Below, in pieces: positions 19,806 to 28,266 of a stretch of 64,000 nucleotides of DNA. Under the pieces are notes generated by a model that was not told where the DNA came from, made no database searches, and saw nothing but the letters and a program-made list of their open reading frames with translations. The position numbers were made by a program, and so were the translations under genes. Each line of letters starts with the position of its first letter. Position 1 is the first letter of the stretch. The stretch is from Myxococcales bacterium (GTDB lineage: Bacteria; Myxococcota_A; Polyangia; Polyangiales; Polyangiaceae), in contig JAEUKE010000053.1 of assembly GCA_016794345.1 (NCBI GenBank), positions 44,274 to 108,273 of the forward strand. Reading direction: 5' to 3'.

Positions 19806-20576
19806 ATGCGCCTCTCGTTCGAGAAGTGGGAAGGGCTCGGGAACGACTTCATCCTCGTGCGAGCGCGCGAGGCCGAGATCGCGCCCGCGCTCGTCCGTCG
19901 GCTCTGCGACAGGCGACGGGGGATCGGCGCGGACGGCGTGCTCCTCGTCGGTGACGAGCCTCCCTCGATGATCGTGCTCAACGCCGACGGCTCCCGCCCC
20001 GAGATGTGTGGCAACGGTCTTCGCTGCGTCGCGGGGCTGCTGGTCGCGGCGGAGCCGAAGACGCTCTCGGTCCGGACCGACGCAGGCGAGCGAACGACAC
20101 GTGTCTCGTGGACCGGCGCGGACGAAGCCCTCGTCGAGGTCGACATGGGACGCGCGCAGATCGGTTCCTCGGCGTCACACGAGTGGGCCGGTCGCCCGGT
20201 GAATTTCGGGGCGGTGAATGTTGGCAACCCGCACCTCATCACGTTCGACCCGATCGAAGCGGGCGGTCGCGACGTCCTCGGTCCGCAGCTCGAGCGGGCG
20301 ACACCGGGCGGCACGAACGTGGAGTTCGCGACACAGGTCGCGCCGGACGCGTTCGACGTCGTCGTCTGGGAGCGCGGCGTCGGCTACACGCAGGCCTGCG
20401 GAACAGGCGCGTGCGCGACGGCCGCCCTCGCGTGCCAAGCAGGACGGGCTGCCTTCGAGTCGCCGGTCAAGGTCGGCCTCCCCGGAGGAGAGCTCCTCAT
20501 CACGGTCTCCCGAGATCTGAACGTGACGATGCGCGGTCCGGCCCGGCGCGTCTTCCGAGGCACGATCGAGATCTGA
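19806..20576 (+). CDS. dapF: Diaminopimelate epimerase
   Basis: 256 residues. Begins FEKWEGLGNDFILV; the two catalytic cysteines sit in PEMCGNGLRCVA (about residue 75) and QACGTGACATAALA (about 200); the RRGIGADGVLLV and VNVGNPHLITF blocks are also present. It interconverts LL- and meso-diaminopimelate for lysine and peptidoglycan. It is slightly shorter than the typical 275 residues but both half-domains are complete. Downstream of the DUF167 gene, probably co-transcribed. The other dap genes are not in the window. Confidence 0.96.
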   Translation: MRLSFEKWEGLGNDFILVRAREAEIAPALVRRLCDRRRGIGADGVLLVGDEPPSMIVLNADGSRPEMCGNGLRCVAGLLVAAEPKTLSVRTDAGERTTRVSWTGADEALVEVDMGRAQIGSSASHEWAGRPVNFGAVNVGNPHLITFDPIEAGGRDVLGPQLERATPGGTNVEFATQVAPDAFDVVVWERGVGYTQACGTGACATAALACQAGRAAFESPVKVGLPGGELLITVSRDLNVTMRGPARRVFRGTIEI

Positions 20577-20618
20577 GTCACGCCAGACCGGTCAGGCCAA
20601 TCCAACCTCTGGCGATGA

Positions 20619-20640
20619 GTTGACTGAAAAGTAAATCAAC
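20619..20640. promoter_or_regulatory. Imperfect palindrome, candidate TetR operator
   Basis: GTTGACTGAAAAGTAAATCAAC-type 22 bp element lying in an AT-rich patch 27 bp before the diiron gene: the outer GTTGA/TCAAC arms pair perfectly and 7 of 11 positions are symmetric. TTGACT at 20620-20625 could also serve as a -35 box with a poor -10 (TAGCCT, 20643-20648) at 17 bp spacing. The gene pair downstream ends with a TetR regulator, so autoregulation through this site is the simplest inference. Confidence 0.45.
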
Positions 20641-20666
20641 AATAGCCTCGGGTCCTGGAGGTGCTC

Positions 20667-21722
20667 ATGAGCGCTGCGTCGTTGGATCTTGCGGGAGGGG
20701 CGGCCGACGCCTCGGGCGAGACGAGGTCGATCCCGGAGCCGCGCCGGAGCGGGACCCAGATCAAACAGCCTGCCTCCACGCTGGAGGTCGCCTACGAGGC
20801 CTGCCTCGTCGACAGCTACGCCCCCGAGCGGGCGGACCTGCGCGGGCTCTACGAGAAGGCCAAGGAAGCCCAGTGGAACGCGAAGAGCGCGCTCCCCTGG
20901 GAGACGGACGTGGATCCCGAGGCGGAGAACATGCCCAACCAGCTGATCCCGATCTTCGGATCGAGCGTCTGGGACAGGCTCGACAAGAAGACGGAGCTAC
21001 CGCGCCTCCGGCGTCACGCGACGTCGTACCTGCTCTCGAACTTCCTCCACGGCGAGCAAGGCGCTTTGATGGCGACCGCGCAGATCGTGTCGGCGGCGCC
21101 CTCGGCCGACGCGAAGCTCTACGCCGCGACGCAGGTGATGGACGAGGCGAGGCACGTCGAGGCCTACGATCGCTACCTTCGCGAGAAGGTGGAAATGGTC
21201 TACCCGGTCTCGCCGTACCTGAAGACGCTCCTCGACGAGATCCTCACCGAGCGCCGCTGGGACATGAAGTACCTCGGCATGCAGATCCTGGTGGAGGGGC
21301 TCGCGCTCGCGGCCTTTGGGCTCCTCAGCCAGACGGCGAACGAGCCGCTGGTGAAGGAGATCGTCCGCATGATCATGATCGACGAGGCGCGCCACGTCGC
21401 CTTCGGCGTGATGACCCTGCGGGGCGCCTACGACGACATGACGGAGGGCGAGCTGCGTGATCGCGAGGACTTCATCGTCGAGTCGTCGCGGCTCATGCGC
21501 GATCGTTTCCTCATGCAGGAGGTCTGGGAGAACCTGGATCTGCCGGTCGAAGAGTGCCTCGAGGTCACGAAGACCAGCCCGATCATGTTGACCTTCCAGT
21601 CACTCCTCTTCTCCAAGATCGTGCCGAACGTGAAGCGCCTGGGGCTTCTCACGCCCAGGGTGCGAAAGGGCTTTGAAGAGCTGCGCGTGATTCAGTACGA
21701 AACCTGGGATGCGTCGGCCTGA
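20667..21722 (+). CDS. Ferritin-like diiron protein (R2/AurF-like superfamily)
   Basis: 351 residues. The ATG at 20667 has GGAGG five bases upstream; the GTG at 20661 lies inside that ribosome site and was rejected. Four-helix-bundle diiron ligands are visible: Glu in LHGEQGALMA (about 130), DEARHVEAY (about 160), Glu in LVEGLALAAFG (about 210) and DEARHVAFG (about 240), i.e. two E-x-x-H motifs plus two single Glu. Superfamily members are oxygenases, desaturase-like enzymes or R2-like proteins; the substrate is not deducible. The stop lies 14 bases inside the start of the TetR gene, so the regulator is probably dedicated to it. Confidence 0.85.
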   Translation: MSAASLDLAGGAADASGETRSIPEPRRSGTQIKQPASTLEVAYEACLVDSYAPERADLRGLYEKAKEAQWNAKSALPWETDVDPEAENMPNQLIPIFGSSVWDRLDKKTELPRLRRHATSYLLSNFLHGEQGALMATAQIVSAAPSADAKLYAATQVMDEARHVEAYDRYLREKVEMVYPVSPYLKTLLDEILTERRWDMKYLGMQILVEGLALAAFGLLSQTANEPLVKEIVRMIMIDEARHVAFGVMTLRGAYDDMTEGELRDREDFIVESSRLMRDRFLMQEVWENLDLPVEECLEVTKTSPIMLTFQSLLFSKIVPNVKRLGLLTPRVRKGFEELRVIQYETWDASA

Positions 21723-22401
21723 CGATCCCAGCTCGGACCTCCCTCCACACAGGGACAGCAGCGTCCCCCCGAGCGACCGCTCCCGTCAGCCGAAGCGGGA
21801 GCGTAGCGCCGCCCTCACGCAAGAGCGCATCCTCGACTCGGCCGAGCAAGAGTTCGCGGCGCGTGGCTTCCCCGGCGCGCGGCTCCGGGAGATCGCCGTC
21901 GCGGCGGGCGTGCAGCCCGCGCTCATCCACCACTACTTCGGCGACAAACAAGGGCTCTACGAGGCCGTCATCGGCCGCGCGGTCGAGCACATGTCGACGG
22001 CCTCCTGGCGCGTGCTCGAGCGCCACACGGACCTCGAGGGGCTGGTGCGCGGGTTCGTCGACGTCATGGTCGACTTCTCGGTGACCCACCACAACCTGCT
22101 CGCCATCATGCGCGCCGAGGTGCTCTCGGGCGCGGGCATGCTCGTCGACATCATCCGGGAGAAGAGCAGGCCCATCCTCCAGGCGGTCGTCGCCGTCGCC
22201 GCGAAGCTCCAGGACAATGGCCAGCTCCGCAAGGACGTGGCGCCCAGCGAGATGGTCCGATCCGGCCTCTCGCTCATCTTGTATCCCGCGGTCGACGGGT
22301 CGGTCCTCGAGGCGCTTCTGCCGGAGGTGGATCCTTCCAAGACCGTCGAGCGGCGGAAGAACGTGGTGGCCGCGCTCCTTCTCCGCGGCCTCGCGCCCTG
22401 A
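21709..22401 (+). CDS. TetR/AcrR family transcriptional regulator
   Basis: 230 residues. An unstructured N-terminal stretch of about 35 residues precedes the Tet[45 protein letters not shown] (quoted blocks [23 protein letters not shown] and [11 protein letters not shown]). The C-terminal ligand domain is helical with no clear subfamily mark. It overlaps the diiron gene by 14 bp and therefore shares its transcript; the operator candidate upstream of that gene would give autoregulation. Effectors of such regulators next to diiron enzymes are often acyl chains, but that is only an analogy. Confidence 0.92.
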   Translation: MRRPDDPSSDLPPHRDSSVPPSDRSRQPKRERSAALTQERILDSAEQEFAARGFPGARLREIAVAAGVQPALIHHYFGDKQGLYEAVIGRAVEHMSTASWRVLERHTDLEGLVRGFVDVMVDFSVTHHNLLAIMRAEVLSGAGMLVDIIREKSRPILQAVVAVAAKLQDNGQLRKDVAPSEMVRSGLSLILYPAVDGSVLEALLPEVDPSKTVERRKNVVAALLLRGLAP

Positions 22402-22537
22402 GCTCCCCACCGGCTGCGCCGGCGCACCGCGTCACGCGATCCGGCCGCGTTCCGGTCCACGCGCCGCCCTGGAGCTCTGTTATGGTCCGCGCCCCCCGGG
22501 CGACCAGCGGGTTGCCCGCGAACGAAGGAGCATCGCC

Positions 22538-23650
22538 GTGCTGATCGGAGTCCCGAAGGAGATCAAGACGCGTGAGTACCGGGTCGGCATGACCCCCGCG
22601 GGCGTTCGCGCCCTTGTCGGAGCCGGCCACAAGGTCATCGTCGAGAAGAGCGCCGGTGAGGGCAGCGGCATCGCCGACGAGGCCTACGTTCGAGCGGGCG
22701 CCACGATCGTCCCCACCGCGGCCGACGCGTGGGGCGCCGAGATGGTCGTGAAGGTGAAGGAGCCGCTCAAGGCGGAGTACGGCTTCTTCCGCAAGGACCT
22801 CATCCTCTACACGTACCTCCACCTCGCGGCAGAGCCGGAGCTCACGCGGGAGCTCGCGAAGACCGGCGTCGCCGGCGTCGCGTACGAGACCATCGAGCTG
22901 CCGGACGGCACGCTCCCGCTCCTCAAGCCGATGAGCGAGGTCGCGGGTCGGCTCTCGGTCCAGGTCGGCGCGGCCTGCCTCGAGAAGTCACACGGCGGCA
23001 AGGGCGTGCTCCTCGGCGGCGTTCCCGGCACGCGCCGCGGTCGCGTCGTCATCCTCGGCGGCGGCGTCGTCGGCAAGAGCGCCGCGGTCATCGCCATCGG
23101 CATGGGCGCCAACGTCGTCATGCTCGACGTCCGCGCGGACGTCATGGCCTACCTGGAGGACGTGTTCGGCGGCGCGATCGAGACGCTCTACTCGAACGCC
23201 GAGAACATCGAGGAGTGCGTCACGCAGGCGGACCTCGTCATCGGCGCCGTGCTCGTCACGGGCGCGAAGGCGCCGAAGCTCGTCACGCGCGACCTCATCT
23301 CCAAGATGGAGAAGGGCAGCGTCGTGGTCGACGTCGCCGTCGATCAAGGCGGCTGCATCGAGACGTGCCGCCCGACGACGCACGACAACCCCACTTACGA
23401 GGTGGACGGCGTCATCCACTACTGCGTGGCGAACATGCCGGGCAACGTCTCGCACACGAGCACCTGGGCCCTCACGAACGTCACGATCCCTTACGCGGTG
23501 AAGCTCGCGAACCAGGGCGTCGTCGCGGCCGCCAAGGCAGACCGCTCGCTCCTCCTCGGGCTCAACACCTTCAAGGGCGCGGTGACCTACCGCGGCGTGG
23601 CCGAGGCGCACGGCCTCGAGTACACGGCCATCGAGAAGGTCCTCGGTTGA
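22538..23650 (+). CDS. ald: Alanine dehydrogenase
   Basis: 370 residues from GTG 22538, which has AAGGAG seven bases upstream; the longer frame to 22217 lies inside the tetR gene and was rejected. Motifs: [20 protein letters not shown] start, TYLHLA with the catalytic His near residue 95, the Rossmann loop [20 protein letters not shown], and [15 protein letters not shown]. It catalyses NAD-dependent alanine/pyruvate interconversion, linking nitrogen and carbon use. A small hairpin (CCGGC-TGC-GCCGG, 22410-22422) between tetR and ald may separate transcripts. The next enzyme gene starts 15 bp after its stop. Confidence 0.96.
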   Translation: MLIGVPKEIKTREYRVGMTPAGVRALVGAGHKVIVEKSAGEGSGIADEAYVRAGATIVPTAADAWGAEMVVKVKEPLKAEYGFFRKDLILYTYLHLAAEPELTRELAKTGVAGVAYETIELPDGTLPLLKPMSEVAGRLSVQVGAACLEKSHGGKGVLLGGVPGTRRGRVVILGGGVVGKSAAVIAIGMGANVVMLDVRADVMAYLEDVFGGAIETLYSNAENIEECVTQADLVIGAVLVTGAKAPKLVTRDLISKMEKGSVVVDVAVDQGGCIETCRPTTHDNPTYEVDGVIHYCVANMPGNVSHTSTWALTNVTIPYAVKLANQGVVAAAKADRSLLLGLNTFKGAVTYRGVAEAHGLEYTAIEKVLG

Positions 23651-23665
23651 GATAACGGTATCGTC

Positions 23666-24736
23666 ATGAACAGGAAGAAGATCGCGCTCATCGGCGGAGA
23701 CGGCATCGGGACCGAGGTGGTCCGCGAGGCCAAGCTCTTCCTCGAGCAGTGCAGGGAACGAGCGGGCCTCCCGCTCGAGCTGTGGGAGCTCGATCTCGGG
23801 GCCGATCGCTACCTGCGCGACGGCACCACCTTCCCCGCGGAGATCAAGCAGGAGATCTCAGACTCCTGCTCGGCGGTCCTCCTCGGGGCGCTGGGTGATC
23901 CGCGCGTGCCCGGCCTGGAGCACGCGCGGGACATCCTCTTCGGGATGCGCTTCGGCTTCGATCTCTACGCGAACGTGCGGCCGGTCAAATGCCTGGCCGA
24001 CCGCCTCGTCCCCCTCAAGGGCCGCTCCGCGAAGGACGTGGACTTCACGGTCTTCCGCGAGAACACGGAGGGCGTGTACGTCGGCTTCGGCGGCCAGTTC
24101 AAGAAGGGCACGCCCGACGAGATCGGCATCAACGAGGACGTGAACACGCGCAAGGGCGTGGAGCGCATCATCCGCGCCGCGTTCGAGTTCGCGAAGAAGA
24201 ACGGCAAGACGAAGGTCTGCATGGCCGACAAGTCGAACGCCATGCGCTTCGCACACGAGCTCTGGCTCCGGTGTTTCGGCGAGGTCGCCAAGGAGTACCC
24301 CGGCATCGAGACGCGGCACGTCTACGTGGACGCGCTCTGCCTCTACGTGGTTCAGGACCCGTCGCAGTTCGAGGTCGTCGTCACGAACAACCTCTTCGGT
24401 GACATCGTGACGGACCTCGGCGCCGCGCTCCAGGGTGGCCTCGGCATGGCCCCCAGCGCCAACGTGCACGCCGCCGATCCGGGTCGTGTGGCGCTCTTCG
24501 AGCCCGTGCACGGCTCGGCCCCGCCCCTCGCCGGCAAGGACCTGGCGAACCCGTTCGCCGCCCTGCTCACCGCCGGCATGATGCTCGACTACGTCGGCTT
24601 CTCCGGGTGGGAGGCGCGGGTGGAGCGGGCCGTGGCCGAGGCGATCGAGGCCGGCAAGTGCACGCGGGACGTGGGCGGCGAGCTCGGCACGAAGGCCGCC
24701 GGGTCCTGGGTCCGCGAGCGCCTCGCGGCGGGCTGA
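23666..24736 (+). CDS. Isocitrate/isopropylmalate dehydrogenase family enzyme (LeuB- or tartrate dehydrogenase-like)
   Basis: 356 residues, beta-decarboxylating dehydrogenase: GDGIGTEVV, FDLYANVRPVKC, VFRENTEGVYVGFGG, CMADKSNAM, and the metal-binding TNNLFGDIVTDLGAALQGGLGMAPSANV (quoted as NNLFGDIVTDLGAA and GLGMAPSANV), then FEPVHGSAP. It oxidises and decarboxylates a malate-type substrate with NAD. The substrate loop (LEHARDILFGMRFGFD) differs from textbook LeuB, and no leu genes are adjacent, so tartrate/malate or isopropylmalate are all possible. It lies 15 bp after ald on the same strand; co-transcription is likely. Confidence 0.9.
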   Translation: MNRKKIALIGGDGIGTEVVREAKLFLEQCRERAGLPLELWELDLGADRYLRDGTTFPAEIKQEISDSCSAVLLGALGDPRVPGLEHARDILFGMRFGFDLYANVRPVKCLADRLVPLKGRSAKDVDFTVFRENTEGVYVGFGGQFKKGTPDEIGINEDVNTRKGVERIIRAAFEFAKKNGKTKVCMADKSNAMRFAHELWLRCFGEVAKEYPGIETRHVYVDALCLYVVQDPSQFEVVVTNNLFGDIVTDLGAALQGGLGMAPSANVHAADPGRVALFEPVHGSAPPLAGKDLANPFAALLTAGMMLDYVGFSGWEARVERAVAEAIEAGKCTRDVGGELGTKAAGSWVRERLAAG

Positions 24737-24772
24737 GCGCGACCCCAAGAATTGGTCCCTTCCTGAATCGCT

Positions 24773-27700
24773 GTGATAGCGGCCGAGTTGATGGCCGTAT
24801 CCAGCGTCGCCAAGAACCCCGACGAGACTCGCCGCGACCCCGAGAGCAACCAGGGGCGCGAGCGGCTCGGCGGTGCCCGGGCCGAGTTCGTCGCCAACCT
24901 CGGCCGCAGGCGGTCGGAGATCCGCGCGACGGTGGACGGGCTCCGCGGAGATCCGGCCTCGAAGAAACACCTCACGGAGCTTCGACGCCGGTTCCACGCG
25001 CTCGGCGCCGCCGCCAAGCTCCTCCGGTTCTCGCGCCTGGCCGACGAGCTCCGCGGGGTGGAGTCGCGCCTCGAAGAGGCGGCGCAGCGCGGATCGCTCG
25101 AGGACGCCGATTTCGGCGCCGTCCAGGATCTGATCGGTCGCATGACGTCCCTGGCGTGGGGCACCGAGGAGGCCGAGCCCGTGCGTGCGTTTGCCTCGGA
25201 GGTCCGCCCCCTGGCGCCGTCCCGCGAGCCGGCTCGCCCCCCGGTGAGCGTCCTCGTCGTCGGTCCGAACACGCTCGCCGACGCGCTGGCCCTCCCCGGC
25301 TCGCGCGTGGTCGACGAAGGTGAGCTCGTCTACGACGTGGAGCGGACCGCCGAGGTCGGCGTCGCGCTCGATCTGGCGCGCGCGCTCGCGCCCGACGTCA
25401 TCGTCATCGACGCAGACATGCAGGACGCGCGCGCGGTGGTGAACGTGCTCTCGTCCGACCCGCTGACCGAGGCCGTGCCCGTGGTGGTGACCATGAAGCT
25501 CGCCCGCGCGGAGGACGCCGGTCCGTTCCTCGCGCTCGGCGTCGCCAAGGTGCTCGCCAAGCCCGTGTCGCCGGCGGAGCTGCGCCGCGCGTGCGCGGCC
25601 GTGATCTCCGCCTACGTGAAGCGTGAGGTCGTCCGCGAGCCTATCGGTTCTGTCAGCCTTGACCAGCTCGGCAACCGCCTCGCCGAGGAGCTTCGCCGTG
25701 GCCTCTGCGACATGGTCGATCCCAAGTCGCGCGGCGGCACGGTCAACCTGGGCGAGGGGACCGAGGTGTTCGCAGCGCTCTGGGGCGCGGTCGCACGCAT
25801 CCGCGACGTCTGCACGATCCGATCGCAGGGCGCCGTCCGCTTCGTGCACGGCGGCCCGGAGGGAGCCGTCCCGCTCGCGCCGTGGCTCGACGAGCCGGCC
25901 GGTTCCGGGGCGAGCCGCGCCCCCGCCGGCGCGCTCGCGCGGCGCACCGAGGGCACGCTCGAGAAGACACGCGTGGTCGTGGTCGACGACGACGCGGCCG
26001 TCTGCTGGTTCCTCGCGGGTGTCCTCAAGTCCGCCGGGGCCACCGTCTACGAGGCGCGCGACGGCGCGCGGGCCCTCGAGATCGCAAAACACAGGGCCCC
26101 CGATCTCGTGATCTCCGACGTGCTCATGCCGGGGCTCGACGGCTTCTCGCTCTGCCGGACGCTCAAGCGCGACCTCGTGCTCCGCGACGTGCCCGTCGTG
26201 CTCCTCTCGTGGAAAGAAGACCTCCTGCAACGCGTGCGCGAGCTCGGCGCCGAGGCCGACGGCTACCTCCGCAAAGAAGCCAGCGCGACCGCCATCGTGC
26301 AGCGCGCGCGAGAGCTCGTCCGCATGCGCCAGCGCGTCGGCCAGCGCCTCGCTGCGCGGGGGGAGATCCGCGGGCGCCTCGACGGTATCACCGCGTATTC
26401 GCTCCTGCGCCTCGCGTGTGAGTCGCGCCCTGACTGCACGGTGGCCATCCGCGACGCGTCTTACCTCTACGAGGTCGAGATCCGGTCGGGCCGGCCCGTG
26501 CGCGCGACGCGGACCTCGCTCGGCGGGACCTTCGAGCGCGGACCGAGCGTCCTCGGCGCCTTGCTCGGCGTCGGCGACGGACGGTTCGTGGTGTCGGAGC
26601 CGCGCGACGACGGAGACGCCGGGCCGCTGCGCCCCGACCTCACCGGTGAGCTCGCCGAGCAGGTGATGCCCGTCGTGGCCGGCGCGCGCGCCGCCCAGGA
26701 CCTGCTGACCGGCGCGAGCATCCTGCGCGTTCAGCGGGTGGAGATCGACGAAGACGCGCTCCGCGGGTACTGGGGCGCGACGCCCGAAAACGCGCGCGCG
26801 ATCGTCGAAGCGCTCGCGCGCGGCGAGCCACCACGCGCCCTCATCGCAAACGGGCGCGCCTCGGCCCGCCTCGTCGAGGACGTGATGATGGACGTCGCGT
26901 CACACGGCGCGATCGTGCAAGTGTTCGACACCGACGGCGAGGACCGGCTGCCCGAGGCGACCGCGCGCGAGCTCGCGCTCCTGAGCGGCGAGCGGGCCGC
27001 GGCTCCGGTGATCGCTTTGCCCCTCCCGACCACCGAGCCCGGGTCGCCGGCGTCGCCGGTCGTCGTCGCCCTCCCGCCGCACGCCGATCTCATGAAGGCC
27101 GCGCTCCAGAAGCGGCCCGATCTCGCCAAGCCGGAGTCGCCGTCGGCGCCGGTCGTGGAAGAGCCCTCGGTTCGCCCGCCCCTGGTCGGGATGCCGGTCG
27201 ATCCTTACGCACCTTCCTCTCCCTCGATGCTCGAGCTCGCGGGCGACGCGGGCGAGCTGCCGGACGAGCGACTCGATGCCTCCGCTTCGCACCTCGAAGA
27301 TCCGTGGTTCGGCGGCGCGCACGAGTCGCCGGCCCCGCGCGCGGAGGAGTCGCCGCAGCCGCCGAGCGGAAAGCGCGCGCTGACGCCGCCGCCCGCGATG
27401 CTCGGAGGCCTATCGCTCTCGCCGCCGCCCGCCATGCTCGAGCAAGCCAAGGCGGAACCGCCGCCGGAGGCCGAGAGGCAGCTGACGCCGACGCCGAGCA
27501 GCATGCCGCTGCCGCCCGGCATCCAACCCATGCTCACGCTCGGCTCGCTCCATCCGCCGCCGGTGCTCGACCAGGAGCCGGTCGCGGAGAGGGCGAAGAA
27601 GAAGAGCAAGTCCACCTCGATGACCGAGGAGACCCCCGGCAAGGCCTCGCAGGTGTCGCGCAGCAGCGCCACCCCGAAGCCGGCGGACGCGACGCCGCGG

Positions 27701-28246
27701 TTCCCGCTCCCGTCGGCCTACCTGCCGCACACCCAGGCGGAGCCGCCCAAGAAGGATCGAAAGACCCTCTACTGGGTCGCGTTTGCGCTGCTCGGCGTGG
27801 TGTTTGCGGTGTGGGCCCGGTGGTCGCGCGAGAAGTCGACCGCCGACGAGACCGCGATGATGACCTCGGTCGAGAGCGAGAGCGCGCAGCAGGCGAGCCC
27901 GGCGCCCGAGGCCGAGGCCGCGGCGACCGCCCCCGAGCCCGACGCGCAGGCGAACAAGGCGGACCAGCCCCCGGCGGACGACGTCGACAAGCCCGAGGAG
28001 CTGCCCCTGCGCGACGACGAGAAGCTCAAGAAGGGACAGGGAATGCTCGAGGTCGTCGCCGGCAAGAGCGACACCGTCTACATCGACGGCAAACCCATCG
28101 GATCGGGCCCGACCGTCAGCCTGCCGCTCAAGGCGCGCAAATACGAGGTGCGCGTGAAGACCCGCGGGGACGAGCGCACGCGCTTCGTCGAGGTGAAGGA
28201 AGGCAAGCTCGTCCGGGTTCGCATCGCGCCGCCGTGGCAGCGATGA
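24773..28246 (+). CDS. Multidomain signalling protein: Hpt-like, two receiver domains, membrane anchor, PEGA-like C-terminus
   Basis: 1157 residues (GTG 24773; ATG 24791 is an equally good start). Order: Hpt-like helical region (about 35-130, RRRFHALGAAAKL); a divergent receiver (about 157-280, phospho-acceptor in VIVIDADM, Lys in VLAKPVSP); a canonical receiver (about 400-520, VVVVDDDAAV, VISDVLMPGLDGF, Lys in YLRKEA); a region resembling DUF4388-type domains (about 530-690); a long Pro/Ala/Glu-rich linker; one membrane helix (about 998-1016, LYWVAFALLGVVFAVW); and a PEGA-like beta domain (about 1090-1155, VYIDGKPIGSGPTVSLPL). No DNA-binding or kinase domain. It probably couples phosphorelay input to an event across or at the inner membrane. 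Confidence 0.85.
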   Translation: MIAAELMAVSSVAKNPDETRRDPESNQGRERLGGARAEFVANLGRRRSEIRATVDGLRGDPASKKHLTELRRRFHALGAAAKLLRFSRLADELRGVESRLEEAAQRGSLEDADFGAVQDLIGRMTSLAWGTEEAEPVRAFASEVRPLAPSREPARPPVSVLVVGPNTLADALALPGSRVVDEGELVYDVERTAEVGVALDLARALAPDVIVIDADMQDARAVVNVLSSDPLTEAVPVVVTMKLARAEDAGPFLALGVAKVLAKPVSPAELRRACAAVISAYVKREVVREPIGSVSLDQLGNRLAEELRRGLCDMVDPKSRGGTVNLGEGTEVFAALWGAVARIRDVCTIRSQGAVRFVHGGPEGAVPLAPWLDEPAGSGASRAPAGALARRTEGTLEKTRVVVVDDDAAVCWFLAGVLKSAGATVYEARDGARALEIAKHRAPDLVISDVLMPGLDGFSLCRTLKRDLVLRDVPVVLLSWKEDLLQRVRELGAEADGYLRKEASATAIVQRARELVRMRQRVGQRLAARGEIRGRLDGITAYSLLRLACESRPDCTVAIRDASYLYEVEIRSGRPVRATRTSLGGTFERGPSVLGALLGVGDGRFVVSEPRDDGDAGPLRPDLTGELAEQVMPVVAGARAAQDLLTGASILRVQRVEIDEDALRGYWGATPENARAIVEALARGEPPRALIANGRASARLVEDVMMDVASHGAIVQVFDTDGEDRLPEATARELALLSGERAAAPVIALPLPTTEPGSPASPVVVALPPHADLMKAALQKRPDLAKPESPSAPVVEEPSVRPPLVGMPVDPYAPSSPSMLELAGDAGELPDERLDASASHLEDPWFGGAHESPAPRAEESPQPPSGKRALTPPPAMLGGLSLSPPPAMLEQAKAEPPPEAERQLTPTPSSMPLPPGIQPMLTLGSLHPPPVLDQEPVAERAKKKSKSTSMTEETPGKASQVSRSSATPKPADATPRFPLPSAYLPHTQAEPPKKDRKTLYWVAFALLGVVFAVWARWSREKSTADETAMMTSVESESAQQASPAPEAEAAATAPEPDAQANKADQPPADDVDKPEELPLRDDEKLKKGQGMLEVVAGKSDTVYIDGKPIGSGPTVSLPLKARKYEVRVKTRGDERTRFVEVKEGKLVRVRIAPPWQR

Positions 28247-28266
28247 CCTGACGGCCGGCGAAAGAC

